A DNA stretch of 64,000 bases, from NCBI RefSeq assembly GCF_001425175.1, contig NZ_LMDV01000009.1, positions 496,355-560,354 on the forward strand, written 5' to 3'. The DNA is from Nocardioides sp. Root1257 (lineage in GTDB: Bacteria; Actinomycetota; Actinomycetes; Propionibacteriales; Nocardioidaceae). A model generated the notes under the pieces. That model saw only the letters and a program-made list of their open reading frames with translations. It was not told the DNA's origin and ran no database searches. Numbering within the stretch: the first letter of the stretch is position 1; each line of letters begins with the position of its first letter. Position numbers and translations under genes: made by a program. Below, piece by piece: positions 49,168-58,259 of the stretch.

Positions 49168-49812
49168 CTACTCGGACGCGACCGCCATGGTGGCGCCGAG
49201 GCCGATCATCATCACGCCGCCGGCGACGCCGAGCTTGTCGAGGCGCTGCGGGCGACGGGCGAACCAGTCGCGGGCCCGGCTCGCCGCGAGCGCCCACACC
49301 GAGTCGGAGGCCACGCACATCGCACCGAAGACCAGGCCGAGCAGGGCGAGCTGGGCGCCCGTGTGGCCGGCCGGCTCGTTGACGAACTGCGGCAGGAAGG
49401 CCACGAAGAAGACGATCGTCTTCGGGTTGGTCAGGCCGACGGTGAAGCCGATCCGCAGCGACCGGAGGGCGGAGATCCGCGCCAACTCCAGGTGGTCGAC
49501 CGCGTCGAGCGCGGCGCGGGCGTCGGCGCGGTGCCGGATCGCCTGGATGCCCAGCCACACGACGTACGCCGCGCCGGCGATCTTCAGCACGACGTAGGCC
49601 TCGGCGCTCGCGGCGACCACGGCACCGAGCCCGACGGCCACGAGGAAGACCTGGGTGGTGATGCCGAGGGCGTTGCCGAGCACCGAGAGCAGGGCGTCGC
49701 GCCGGCCCACGGTGAGGGCACGGCCGATCGTGAAGAGCAGGCTCGGGCCCGGGACCTGGATGAAGAGGGCGCTGGCCACCACGAAGGCGAGCCACTGGCT
49801 GGTCGTCGGCAC
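49168..49812 (-). CDS. LysE/RhtB-family amino acid exporter
   Basis: 214 residues from GTG at 49812, with about six TM helices. The signature VPGPSLLFTIGRALTVGRRD (PGP motif) is followed by LKIAGAAYVVWLGIQAIRHR and GLTNPKTIVFFVAFLPQFVN (NPK motif), all hallmarks of the RhtB branch. It exports an amino acid such as threonine or homoserine lactone; the substrate is uncertain. It is convergent with the PucR gene, 10 bases apart. Confidence 0.93.
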   Translation of the reverse strand: MPTTSQWLAFVVASALFIQVPGPSLLFTIGRALTVGRRDALLSVLGNALGITTQVFLVAVGLGAVVAASAEAYVVLKIAGAAYVVWLGIQAIRHRADARAALDAVDHLELARISALRSLRIGFTVGLTNPKTIVFFVAFLPQFVNEPAGHTGAQLALLGLVFGAMCVASDSVWALAASRARDWFARRPQRLDKLGVAGGVMMIGLGATMAVASE

Positions 49813-49877
49813 GGGTCCATTGTGCGGGGTCGTGACATCGCTGTGCACGGTGTTTGCAGACCGGGAAGAATGGCCCC

Positions 49878-51098
49878 ATGGGCGCCGGACACTCGCACGG
49901 GTCGCACCGCGCGGGTCGAGACGTCGAGCTCGAGGTCCCGCGCGGACCACGGTTGCTTCTCCTCGGTGCCCTGGCGCTCGCCGGGATCGCAGCGATCGTC
50001 GGCCTCCTGGTGCTGTGGCCCGACGGGGACCGGGTCGACCAGCTGGCGGAGGACGCCTCGTTCGCCGCCCCCGGGGTCACCTTCCCGACCGCCACCGTGG
50101 AGTCGATCGCCGCCCCGTGCGCGGCGGACCAGATCGGCTCGGACAGCGCCTGCGGCACGATCGAGGTCGTCGTCGACCACGGTGCGGGGCGCGGCGACCG
50201 GGCGACCGTCCAGGTGTCGCCGCAGGTCGTCGACTCGGGCCTGTCGCCGGGTGACCAGGTGCGGCTCCAGCGCGTCCCGGGCGCCGCGGGCGCGGACGCG
50301 GCGTACTCCTACTTCGGCACCGAGCGCACCCGCCCGCTCCTGGTCCTGCTGGCGGTGTTCGTCGGCCTGGTGCTCCTGGTCGCCCGCTGGCGCGGGCTCT
50401 TCGCGCTGGTCGGGCTGGCGTTCACCGGCGTCGTCATCTGGCGCTTCGTGCTGCCGGCACTGCTCACCGGCGCCTCCGGCGTGGCCGTCGGGCTGACGGC
50501 CGCGGCGCTGATCATGTTCGTCGTCCTCTACACGACCCACGGGTTCTCGCTGCGCACGAGCGCGGCGCTGGCCGGCACCCTCGCCGGGATCCTCGTCACG
50601 GCCGGCGTCGGCGTCCTGGCCACGGGCGCCACCCGGCTGACGGGCATCGCGGACGAGCAGGCCGGCATCCTCTCCGCGCTGGTCGGGGACCTCAGCTTCC
50701 ACGAGCTCTTCGCGTGCGCGGCCCTGATCGCCGGGCTCGGCGTGCTCAACGACGTCACCATCACGCAGTCCTCCGCGGTCTGGGAGATCCGGGCGGCGTC
50801 GCCTGCCATGAGCCGCGCCCGGCTCTTCGCCAGCGGCATGCGGATCGGCCGCGACCACATCGCCTCCACGATCTACACGATCGTCTTCGCGTACGCCGGC
50901 ACCGCGCTCGCGGTGTTGCTCATCCTCCGGCTCTACGGCCTGCCGTGGGACGTGCTGCTCACGACCGAGGACATCACCGAGGAGATCGTCCGGACCCTCG
51001 CCGGCGCCATCGGCCTGGTGCTGGCGGTCCCGCTGACGACGGCGATCGCGACGCTGGTGGTCGCGACGGCCCATCCGAGTGAGGCCTTGTCGGACTAA
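49878..51098 (+). CDS. YibE/F-like multi-pass membrane protein
   Basis: 406 residues from the ATG at 49878, with GGGAAGA ahead. The N-terminus is His-rich (GAGHSHGSH), followed by one TM, then an extracytoplasmic beta domain (about 60-145) with DSACGTIEVVV. Seven TM helices follow, including GVLNDVTITQSSAVWEIRAA, the YibE/F core motif, and GRDHIASTIYTIVFAYAGTA. The function of the family is unknown; a transport or sensing role has been suggested. The gene ends 21 bases before psuK. Confidence 0.88.
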   Translation: MGAGHSHGSHRAGRDVELEVPRGPRLLLLGALALAGIAAIVGLLVLWPDGDRVDQLAEDASFAAPGVTFPTATVESIAAPCAADQIGSDSACGTIEVVVDHGAGRGDRATVQVSPQVVDSGLSPGDQVRLQRVPGAAGADAAYSYFGTERTRPLLVLLAVFVGLVLLVARWRGLFALVGLAFTGVVIWRFVLPALLTGASGVAVGLTAAALIMFVVLYTTHGFSLRTSAALAGTLAGILVTAGVGVLATGATRLTGIADEQAGILSALVGDLSFHELFACAALIAGLGVLNDVTITQSSAVWEIRAASPAMSRARLFASGMRIGRDHIASTIYTIVFAYAGTALAVLLILRLYGLPWDVLLTTEDITEEIVRTLAGAIGLVLAVPLTTAIATLVVATAHPSEALSD

Positions 51099-51121
51099 GC
51101 ATGGCTTATGCTGACAAGCAT
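51098..51121 (+). promoter_or_regulatory. AAGCAT-type repeats and TATGCT -10 at the psuK start
   Basis: AGCAT-GGCTT-ATGCT (51098-51112) is a 5-5-5 inverted repeat, and a further AAGCAT sits at 51116-51121, overlapping the ATG at 51120. TATGCT (51107-51112) reads as a -10 box 7 bases before that ATG, which would make the mRNA leaderless. The kinase's own HTH domain could bind here. Confidence 0.45.
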
Positions 51122-52217
51122 GAGCCTGACGGAGCGGGAACGGGAGATCGTCGCGCTGCTGCGCCGCGACCCCCTGATCGGGTCGGCCGCGCTGGCCCGT
51201 GAGCTCGGGACGACGCGGGCCGCCGTCAACGTGCACCTCTCCAACCTCGGCAAGAAGGGCGTCATCCTCGGCCGGGGCTACGTGCTCAGCGAGCAGCGGT
51301 CCGTCGTCGTGGTCGGTGGCGCCAACATGGACGTGAAGGCGCGCAGCCGCCGCGGCGTCGTACCCGCGACCAGCAACCCCGGCACGGCGGCGATGTCGGC
51401 CGGCGGCGTGGGACGCAACATCGCGGAGAACCTGGCCCGCCTCGGCACCCGAACCCACCTGGTCGCGGCGATCGGCGCCGACGGCCTGGGCGACCAGGTG
51501 CTCGCCGCCACCTCCGGCGCCGGGGTCCACGTCGAGCAGGTACGCCGCTCCGCGCGGGCGACCGGCACCTACACGGCCGTGCTCGACGCCGAAGGCGAGC
51601 TCGTCGTCGCCGTCGCCGACATGGCCGCGACCGACGAGCTGTCGCCCGAGCACGTCAACGCGGCGCGCGACCTGATCGCGTCCGCGGCGCTGGTCGTCCT
51701 CGACGGCAACCTGGCCACCGAGACGCTCGCCTTCGCGCTCGACCTGGCCGGCGCCGCGGGCGTGCGCGTGGTCCTCGAGCCGGTCAGCGTCCCGAAGGCG
51801 GCCGCCCTCGCGCACCTGGTCGACGCCGGCCGGCCGATCCACGCCGTCACCCCCAACCGAGACGAGCTGGCCGCCCTCACCGACCTGCCCACGCGCACCG
51901 CCCGCCAGGTCGAGAAGGCCGCCCGCGCGCTGCACGACCGGGGCGTCGAGCTGGTCTGGGTGCGCCTCGGCGCCGGCGGCTCGCTGCTCAGCTCGGCGTC
52001 CGGCACGCAGGCCCTGGACGCCGTACCCGCCGACGTCGTCGACGTCACCGGCGCGGGCGACGCGATGCTCGCCGCCTTCTGCCACGCCCTGCTCGACGGG
52101 GCCGAGCCCGCGGACGCCGCGGCGTACGGCCACGCCGCGGCCGCGCTCACGATCGCCAGCCCCCACACCGTCCGTCCCGACCTCACCGACCGTCTCGTCA
52201 GGAGCACCTCAGCATGA
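51120..52217 (+). CDS. Pseudouridine kinase-like PfkB enzyme with N-terminal HTH
   Basis: 365 residues from the ATG at 51120. An in-frame ATG at 51108 lies inside the promoter-like repeat. Residues 1-55 are a winged HTH (EREREIVALLRRDPLIGSAA, then LARELGTTRAAVNVHLSNLG). Residues 60-360 are a PfkB ribokinase domain: VVVVGGANMDVKARSR, SAGGVGRNIAENLARLGTRT and anion-hole/base motif VDVTGAGDAMLAAFCHALLD. Overlap with psuG identifies the substrate as pseudouridine. The HTH fusion suggests the kinase regulates its own operon. Confidence 0.9.
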   Translation: MSLTEREREIVALLRRDPLIGSAALARELGTTRAAVNVHLSNLGKKGVILGRGYVLSEQRSVVVVGGANMDVKARSRRGVVPATSNPGTAAMSAGGVGRNIAENLARLGTRTHLVAAIGADGLGDQVLAATSGAGVHVEQVRRSARATGTYTAVLDAEGELVVAVADMAATDELSPEHVNAARDLIASAALVVLDGNLATETLAFALDLAGAAGVRVVLEPVSVPKAAALAHLVDAGRPIHAVTPNRDELAALTDLPTRTARQVEKAARALHDRGVELVWVRLGAGGSLLSSASGTQALDAVPADVVDVTGAGDAMLAAFCHALLDGAEPADAAAYGHAAAALTIASPHTVRPDLTDRLVRSTSA

Positions 52218-53134
52218 GCACCCCGCACCCCGCCCTCCACCTCGCGCCCGAGGTCGCCGAGGCACTCGCCGACGGCCGGCCGGTCGTCGCGCTGGAGAGC
52301 ACGATCATCAGCCACGGCATGCCCTACCCGCAGAACGTCGCCATGGCGACCGAGGTCGAGGGCATCGTCCGCGAGCACGGCGCGGTGCCGGCCACCATCG
52401 CGATCCTCGACGGCCGCCTCTGCGTCGGCCTCTCGGCTGAGGAGCTCGAGCTCCTGGCCAGCGACGGCAACGTCACCAAGGTCAGCGTCCGCGACCTCCC
52501 GTACGTCGTCGCGCGCGGCCAGCACGGCGCGACGACCGTGGCCGCGACCATGCGCCTGGCCGCGATGGCCGGCATCCGGGTGTTCGTGACCGGCGGGCTC
52601 GGCGGCGTGCACCGCGGCGCCCAGCAGACCTTCGACGTCAGCGCCGACCTCACCGAGCTCGGCCAGACCTCGGTCGCGGTGGTCTCCGCGGGCGTGAAGT
52701 CGATCCTCGACATCGGCCTGACCCTCGAGACCCTGGAGACGCTGGGCGTCCCGGTGCTCGGGTTCGGCAGCGACGAGTTCCCGTCGTTCTACTCGCGCTC
52801 CAGCGGCCACGCCGCACCGATGCGCGTCGACACCGCCGCCGAGGTCGCCGCGGTGATGCGCGCCAAGTGGGACCTCGGCCTCGACGGCGGCATCGTGATC
52901 GCGAACCCGATCCCGGTCGAGGACGAGATCCCGGCCGAGGAGATCGGCGCGATCATCGAGCAGGCGCTCGCCGACATGGACGCCCTCGGCATCCACGGCA
53001 AGGACGCGACGCCGTACCTCCTCGGCCGCATCGTCGAGATCACCGGCGGCACCTCGCTGACCGCCAACATCGCCCTCGTGCGGCACAACGCCCGCCTCGG
53101 CGCGGCGATCGCGGGAGCGTACGCCGGCCAGTAG
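52214..53134 (+). CDS. psuG: Pseudouridine-5'-phosphate glycosidase
   Basis: 306 residues. VVALESTIISHGMPYPQNVA is the family hallmark, with VSVRDLPYVVARGQHGATTV, FVTGGLGGVHRGAQQTFDVS, VVSAGVKSILDIGLTLETLE and GFGSDEFPSFYSRSSGH. It splits pseudouridine-5'-phosphate to uracil and ribose-5-phosphate using a lysine and Mn2+. The ATG overlaps the kinase stop (ATGA), so the two form a salvage operon for modified RNA bases. Confidence 0.96.
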   Translation: MSTPHPALHLAPEVAEALADGRPVVALESTIISHGMPYPQNVAMATEVEGIVREHGAVPATIAILDGRLCVGLSAEELELLASDGNVTKVSVRDLPYVVARGQHGATTVAATMRLAAMAGIRVFVTGGLGGVHRGAQQTFDVSADLTELGQTSVAVVSAGVKSILDIGLTLETLETLGVPVLGFGSDEFPSFYSRSSGHAAPMRVDTAAEVAAVMRAKWDLGLDGGIVIANPIPVEDEIPAEEIGAIIEQALADMDALGIHGKDATPYLLGRIVEITGGTSLTANIALVRHNARLGAAIAGAYAGQ

Positions 53135-53209
53135 CCCGCCGTCGGGACTTCGCGCGACCCTTCCGGGGAGGTCACCGACCGTTCATCCGCCGCGGTCAGC
53201 GTGAAGGAC

Positions 53210-54322
53210 ATGCGAGTCGCGATCGTGACCGAGTCCTTCCTGCCTCAGGTGAACGGCGTCTCCAACACGGTGCGGCACGTCGTCGACGAGCTCGTCGACT
53301 CCCACCACGAGGTGCTGGTCGTCGCCCCCGGACCCGGGCCGGGCCACTACCAGGGGGTGCCGGTCGTGCGGGTCCGCTCGGTCGGCATGCCCGGCTACCG
53401 GTCCTTCCCGATCGGGCTGCCCGACGCCGCCGTGGGACACAGCCTCGACCGTTTCGGTCCCGACCTGGTGCACCTCGCGTCGCCGATCGCGCTCGGCGTG
53501 GTCGGGCTGCGCGCCGCGCGCCGGCTCGGGGTCCCGACGGTCGCGGTCTACCAGACCGACATCGCTGGCTTCGCACGCCAGTACGGGCTCCGCGCCGACC
53601 TGGTGGTCGACCGCTGGGTCGGTCGGTTGCACCGCCGCGTGGACCGCACCCTGGTGCCGTCGACCGCCTCGAAGGAGCAGCTCGCGGCCATGGGCGTCCG
53701 CGACCTGCACCTGTGGCGCCGCGGGATCAACCTGGACCTCTTCGACCCGAGCCGCCGCAGCCGGTCCCTGCACCAGCGGTGGACCGACGGCTCACGCCTC
53801 GCGGTCGGGTACGTCGGGCGTCTGGCCCACGAGAAGCAGATCCACCGGCTCGCGGTGGTCGCGAACCTCCCCGGCGTCCAGCTCGTCGTGATCGGCGACG
53901 GCCCAGCGCGCGAGGAGCTCCAGCGTCAGCTCCCGGGCGCCGTCTTCACGGGGATGCTGCGCGGTGACGACCTGGCGGCGGCGTACGCCTCGCTCGACGT
54001 CTTCGTGCACACCGGCGACCACGAGACCTTCTGCCAGACGGTCCAGGAGGCCCAGGCCAGCGGGGTCCCGGTCGTCGCACCGGCTGCCGGCGGGCCGATC
54101 GACCTGGTCGACCACGGCCGCACCGGCCTGCTCTTCGACCCGACCGACCTCGGCTCGCTGCGCAGCAGCATCGCGACCCTGCTGGCCTCACCGGGGATGC
54201 GCCACGACCTGGCCGACCGGGCCCGCGCGTCGGTGGCCGGCCGGACCTGGTCGGGCGTCGTCGGCGAGCTGGTCGACGAGCACTACCGCGCGGTGCTGGC
54301 CGGCACTGCGGCCGCGGCCTGA
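53210..54322 (+). CDS. GT4 mannosyltransferase (MgtA-like)
   Basis: 370 residues from the ATG at 53210 (MRVAIVTESFLPQVNGVSN, the family start; a GTG three codons earlier is possible). It is a GT-B enzyme: N-domain with HLASPIALGVVGLRAARRL, C-domain with GYVGRLAHEKQIHRLAVVAN and the nucleotide-sugar motif HETFCQTVQEAQASGVPVVA. It resembles actinobacterial GDP-mannose-dependent MgtA that elongates glycolipid anchors (from memory). It is followed 7 bases later by another glycosyltransferase and lies near an MptB-like gene, which suggests lipomannan-type envelope glycans. Confidence 0.88.
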   Translation: MRVAIVTESFLPQVNGVSNTVRHVVDELVDSHHEVLVVAPGPGPGHYQGVPVVRVRSVGMPGYRSFPIGLPDAAVGHSLDRFGPDLVHLASPIALGVVGLRAARRLGVPTVAVYQTDIAGFARQYGLRADLVVDRWVGRLHRRVDRTLVPSTASKEQLAAMGVRDLHLWRRGINLDLFDPSRRSRSLHQRWTDGSRLAVGYVGRLAHEKQIHRLAVVANLPGVQLVVIGDGPAREELQRQLPGAVFTGMLRGDDLAAAYASLDVFVHTGDHETFCQTVQEAQASGVPVVAPAAGGPIDLVDHGRTGLLFDPTDLGSLRSSIATLLASPGMRHDLADRARASVAGRTWSGVVGELVDEHYRAVLAGTAAAA

Positions 54323-54329
54323 GCGACCG

Positions 54330-55451
54330 ATGCGGATCGCCCAGCTCGCGAACTTCGTCGGTCCCACCTCCGGAGGCATGAAGCACGCCGTCGACGCCCT
54401 GGGTTCCGGGTACGTCGCGGCGGGTGCCGACCGGCTCCTGGTGATCCCCGGCTCGCGCGACGCCCGCGTCAGCACCGAGCTCGGCGACGTGGTCCAGCTG
54501 CGGGCCCCGCGCGTCGGCGGCGGCTACCGCCTGCTCGTGGAGCCGTGGCGGGTGATCGAGGCGCTCGAGGAGTTCGGCCCCACCTCGGTCGAGGTCTCGG
54601 ACAAGACGACGCTGCTGCCGGTGGCCGGCTGGGCACGGCGCAACGGTGTGCGCTCGGTGCTCTTCTCGCACGAGCGCCTCGACGCCATGCTCGCGCTGCG
54701 CACCCGGCGTACGACGACCTCCGTCGTCTCGATCGGTGCGCTCAACCGCATCCTGGTGCGTCGCTTCGACGCGATCGTGGTGACGTCGCGCTACGCCTTG
54801 GGCGAGTTCGCGACCCCGGCCACCCGGGTCGGCACGCCGATCCACCGGGTGCCGCTGGGCGTGGACACCCGGACCTTCCACCCGGCCGGGCCGGCGCACG
54901 ACCCGGACGTGCTGCGCCTCGTGCACCTCGGCCGGCTCTCGCGCGAGAAGAGCCCGCACCTCGCGGTCGCGACCGCGGTCGAGCTGCACCGGCGCGGCGT
55001 ACCCCTCCGCATGGACGTGTACGGCGACGGCCCGCACCGCGGCGAGCTCGAGCAGCTCGCCGGGAGCGCTCCGGTCTTCTTCCACGGCCACGTCGCGAGC
55101 CGCGAGCACCTGGCGGCGCGCGTCGCCCGGGCCGACGTCGCCCTCTCGGTGTGCCCGGCCGAGACGTTCGGGCTCGCCGTGCTGGAGGCGCTGGCCTCCG
55201 GAACCCCGGTCGTCACGGCCGACGCCGGTGGCGCGCGCGAGCTGGTCGACGAGTCGAGCGGCGACTGGGCGGCGCCGAACGCGTCCGCCCTCGCCGACGC
55301 GGTGCTGCGGGTCGCGGACCGGCCGCGGGCGCTGACCCGCGCGGGCGCCCGGCTCCGGGCCGAGCGGTTCCCGTGGTCACGGACGGTCGAGGAGATGCTG
55401 GCGATTCACGCGGCCAGCGACGACCTCGACCGCCGGGCGTGCCCGGCCTGA
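54330..55451 (+). CDS. GT4-family glycosyltransferase
   Basis: 373 residues from the ATG at 54330. The N-domain is MRIAQLANFVGPTSGGMKHA with VEVSDKTTLLPVAGWARRNG. The C-domain is LRLVHLGRLSREKSPHLAVA, DVYGDGPHRGELEQLA and ETFGLAVLEALASGTPVVTA (the E-x7-E loop). It probably acts on a glycolipid in series with the upstream MgtA-like enzyme, given the 7-base spacing. Its 3' end overlaps the opposing MptB-like gene by 46 bases. Confidence 0.9.
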   Translation: MRIAQLANFVGPTSGGMKHAVDALGSGYVAAGADRLLVIPGSRDARVSTELGDVVQLRAPRVGGGYRLLVEPWRVIEALEEFGPTSVEVSDKTTLLPVAGWARRNGVRSVLFSHERLDAMLALRTRRTTTSVVSIGALNRILVRRFDAIVVTSRYALGEFATPATRVGTPIHRVPLGVDTRTFHPAGPAHDPDVLRLVHLGRLSREKSPHLAVATAVELHRRGVPLRMDVYGDGPHRGELEQLAGSAPVFFHGHVASREHLAARVARADVALSVCPAETFGLAVLEALASGTPVVTADAGGARELVDESSGDWAAPNASALADAVLRVADRPRALTRAGARLRAERFPWSRTVEEMLAIHAASDDLDRRACPA

Positions 55452-56851
55452 GTCAACCGCAGCCGGATCGCGGTCATCACGACCAGGATCGCGACCACCA
55501 GGATCTCGGTGGGCGCACCGCGCAGGCTGGAGTCGAGCGGCGCCACGATCCCGAGCAGCAGGGCCGCGTCCCGGAGCGCCTCGTCGCCGGGTCGGCCCCA
55601 GCGGTACGACGCGAGGAACGGCAGCGCCCACAAGAGGTACCAGCCGTGCACGGCCGGGCTGAGCAGCACCACGGCGAGGGTGAGCAGCGCCATCGTGCGG
55701 ACGACGTCGGACCGGTCGCCGGTGCGGCCGCGCAGGGCGATCCACACGGCGAAGCCCACGGCGACCAGGAGGCCGAGCGTCCGCACGACGCTCAGGGCGT
55801 GGTCCTCCACCGGACCGATCCCGGCGATCCGGCCGAACCGGCCGAGCTCGGCGCCGACCTGGGTGCTGATCGAGAGCGGGGTGCGGACGATGCCGGGGGT
55901 GTTGAGCGCATGGATCCACCCGATGCCGACGCCGATCAGCGCGCCCGTCCCCACCAGCACGCCGACCGCGACGGCGCCGACGGAGGTCAGCCGGCGCAGC
56001 CGCGGCATCGTCGCCGCCATCGCCGGGAGTGACACCAGGGCGACCCCGATGGCGACCACGCCGCCGGGCAGCTTCACGGCGGCCGCGGCGCCGGCGAGGG
56101 CGGCCCCGATCACCCACGGCCGGTCGAACGCGACGGCGACCGCCGCCGCCATCAGGCCGGCCATCACCAGGTCGTTGTGCACGCCGCCGATCCCGTGCAC
56201 GACCGTGAGCGGGCAGGCCAGCACCAGGGCCGACGCACGCGCCACGTCCTGACCGGTGCGGGCCGCCAGCTTGGGCACCGCCCACGCGAGCAGCAGCAGC
56301 CCGAGCACGCCCAGCAGCCGGTAGCCGATCACCATCAGCCACGGGTTGTCGGAGACCCCGGCGACCATCGAGCCCCAGGCCAGCGGCACCGGTCCGTACG
56401 GCGTCGGCGTGTTCATCCAGAGCGGGTCGACGCCCTCGCGGATCTGGCCGTCGAAGATGCTCGGCGTCCAGATGTAGGGCGACAGCCCGATGTGCGTCAG
56501 CGCGCCCTGGGCGGCGTAGCTCCAGCCGTCCCGGCTGAACATCGGCGGCGCGAGCAGCAGCGGCACGCTCCAGGCGGCGGTCGCGCGGTGGACGAGGCGC
56601 AGGCGCAGCGGCGTCGGGACGCCGTGGTCCGGGTTGATCTCCGCGAGCAGGCGCAGCCACGCGGACCCGAGCATCGCCAGCCCGCCGACGACGACCACCA
56701 GGCCGATCATCCGGCCGGCCTGCGACTCGCGCAGCGTCTCGAGCAGCGGCGCGGTCGCGACCGGGCTCGACCACGGGAGCACCTGGGTGACCAGCCCGCC
56801 GAGCAGGACGAGAGTCGAGCCGAGGGCTCCCCGAAGGATCACGGAGCACAC
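55406..56851 (-). CDS. MptB-like polyprenol-phosphomannose alpha-mannosyltransferase
   Basis: 481 residues from GTG at 56851, with about twelve TM helices (GT-C). An early loop, FSRDGWSYAAQGALTHIGLS with PYIWTPSIFDG, carries the aspartate typical of the MptA/MptB group. NTPTPYGPVPLAWGSMVAG and VHGIGGVHNDLVMAGLMAAA are conserved in that group. It would add alpha-1,6-mannose from a lipid donor to lipomannan outside the membrane. Convergent with the two GT4 genes, it completes a mannoglycan cluster. Confidence 0.88.
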   Translation of the reverse strand: MCSVILRGALGSTLVLLGGLVTQVLPWSSPVATAPLLETLRESQAGRMIGLVVVVGGLAMLGSAWLRLLAEINPDHGVPTPLRLRLVHRATAAWSVPLLLAPPMFSRDGWSYAAQGALTHIGLSPYIWTPSIFDGQIREGVDPLWMNTPTPYGPVPLAWGSMVAGVSDNPWLMVIGYRLLGVLGLLLLAWAVPKLAARTGQDVARASALVLACPLTVVHGIGGVHNDLVMAGLMAAAVAVAFDRPWVIGAALAGAAAAVKLPGGVVAIGVALVSLPAMAATMPRLRRLTSVGAVAVGVLVGTGALIGVGIGWIHALNTPGIVRTPLSISTQVGAELGRFGRIAGIGPVEDHALSVVRTLGLLVAVGFAVWIALRGRTGDRSDVVRTMALLTLAVVLLSPAVHGWYLLWALPFLASYRWGRPGDEALRDAALLLGIVAPLDSSLRGAPTEILVVAILVVMTAIRLRLTQAGHARRSRSSLAA

Positions 56852-57000
56852 CGTAGGAAGGGCGCCGTCCCGGGACCTGACGTCCGGTTGAACGACTCGC
56901 CAAGACTGCGTGTCGACCTCCCCCGGGCGTACACCCGCTGCTCACCCGGCGTCCCACCGCGCGTGACCGCCCGGTCCGCTGACGCTGTTGCCGTAGGGGC

Positions 57001-57966
57001 ATGGACCTCCGCTGGCGCCGTGTCCTCGGCTCGTTCGCGGCCGGAGTCGTCCTCGCCCTGGTCGGCGTCGTCGCCGCGGTGACGACGCTCAAGGCGCAGG
57101 CGAGGATCGCCCGCCGCGTGATCGGCAAGCCGCTCGGCGAGGAGGCGCTCGCCGCCGACCGCGTCTACAAGAAGAAGTACGGCGACCCGATCGACCTCGT
57201 GCTGCTCGGCGACTCCATCGCCGCAGGGCTCGGCGCCGACGACCCGCGCAACACCCTCGGTGGTGAGCTGGCCCGGCGGCTCACGAAGGCGACCCGGCGC
57301 GCGGTCCGCCTGCACACCGCCGCCGTCGTCGGTGCCGAGAGCTCCGACCTCGCCGACCAGCTCGCGTCCCTGCCGCCGGCGTACGTCCCGCACGTCGCGG
57401 TGATCGTGGTCGGCGGCAACGACATCACCCACCGGGTCCGCCTCGCCGAGTCGCGCCGGCACCTCGCCGACGCGGTCCGCACCCTGCGCGAGGAGGGCAC
57501 CGGGGTCGTCGTCGGCACCTGCCCGGACCTCGGCGCGCTCCAGCCGCTGCCGCAGCCGCTGCGCTCCCTCGGGGCGCGGGCCTCGCGGCAGCTCGCCGCC
57601 GTCCAGCGCGACGCCACGACCGAGCTCGGCGGCCACGCCGTGTCGCTCGCGGACGTCGTCGGGCCCTTCTTCATCACCCAGCCCGACGAGATGTTCGCCC
57701 TGGACCGCTTCCACCCCTCCGGCGCGGGCTACCGCCGCACCGCCAAGGCGATGCTGCCCAGCGTGCTCGCCGCGCTCGGCTACTCGCGGGGGTACGCCGA
57801 CGCCGTGCCCTTCGGGCACCACCCGCCGCTGGCGTCCCGAGAAGAGCCGGAGAAAAGCCGCAACCCGACGCAACCGACCTGCCGGCCCGGGCGTAGACCC
57901 CTCGCAACCGGATCCGTCGCGCGAAGCCTGAGGCACCTCAGTATTCGTCGAGCACGGCGTATCTGA
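57001..57966 (+). CDS. SGNH/GDSL-type hydrolase, membrane-anchored
   Basis: 321 residues. The N-terminal TM (VLGSFAAGVVLALVGVVAAV) precedes an SGNH domain with block I LVLLGDSIAAGLG (Ser), block III VVGGNDITH (Gly/Asn) and block V DRFHPSGAGY (Asp, His). This gives a complete esterase triad. The last ~55 residues (REEPEKSRNPTQPTCRPGRR to the end) are basic, Pro/Arg-rich and unlike the family. A stop lost by mutation or a real cytoplasm-unfriendly tail is possible. It likely deacylates an envelope lipid or glycan. Confidence 0.85.
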   Translation: MDLRWRRVLGSFAAGVVLALVGVVAAVTTLKAQARIARRVIGKPLGEEALAADRVYKKKYGDPIDLVLLGDSIAAGLGADDPRNTLGGELARRLTKATRRAVRLHTAAVVGAESSDLADQLASLPPAYVPHVAVIVVGGNDITHRVRLAESRRHLADAVRTLREEGTGVVVGTCPDLGALQPLPQPLRSLGARASRQLAAVQRDATTELGGHAVSLADVVGPFFITQPDEMFALDRFHPSGAGYRRTAKAMLPSVLAALGYSRGYADAVPFGHHPPLASREEPEKSRNPTQPTCRPGRRPLATGSVARSLRHLSIRRARRI

Positions 57967-58060
57967 CCGCGATATCGGGACTCCTCCTGATGTCTGGGCA
58001 GCACCTCATCGGGGAGCGTGAACTGCCTCAGCACCCGTCAGCATCCACGAGAAGGCAGTC

Positions 58061-58219
58061 ATGAACCCCCTCAGCGTCAACCCCGCGATCGTCCTCGACC
58101 ACGCCCTGCGCACCGGCCCCGACGCCACCGTGCCGCGTCGCCGTCGTCCCCGGCGGACCGGCCGGGCCGTGCACGCAGCGCGGAGCGCCCGGGCGGCCCT
58201 GGAGCGCGCCGGACTCTGA
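58061..58219 (+). CDS. Short basic ORF, 52 residues, doubtful
   Basis: ATG at 58061 with AGAAGG upstream: MNPLSVNPAIVLDHALRTGP is followed by an Arg/Ala-rich tail (RRRRPRRTGRA, ARSARAALERAGL). The composition is also what random GC-rich sequence gives. The ribosome site and the clean stop just before the P450 promoter are the only support. No family is recognised. Confidence 0.3.
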   Translation: MNPLSVNPAIVLDHALRTGPDATVPRRRRPRRTGRAVHAARSARAALERAGL

Positions 58220-58226
58220 CGCGCTG

Positions 58227-58246
58227 GACAAATTCCAGGATTTGTC
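58227..58246. promoter_or_regulatory. Operator GACAAAT-TCCAGG-ATTTGTC before the P450 gene
   Basis: A perfect 7-6-7 inverted repeat, AT-rich in GC-rich surroundings, 8 bases after the 52-residue ORF. TGGACA (58225-58230) resembles a -35 box within it. The TetR gene that follows the P450 is the natural binder, giving an autoregulated P450-tetR operon. The site overlaps the TTG at 58242, which argues for the GTG at 58260 as translation start. Confidence 0.65.
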
Positions 58247-58259
58247 TCACGATGCGCCG

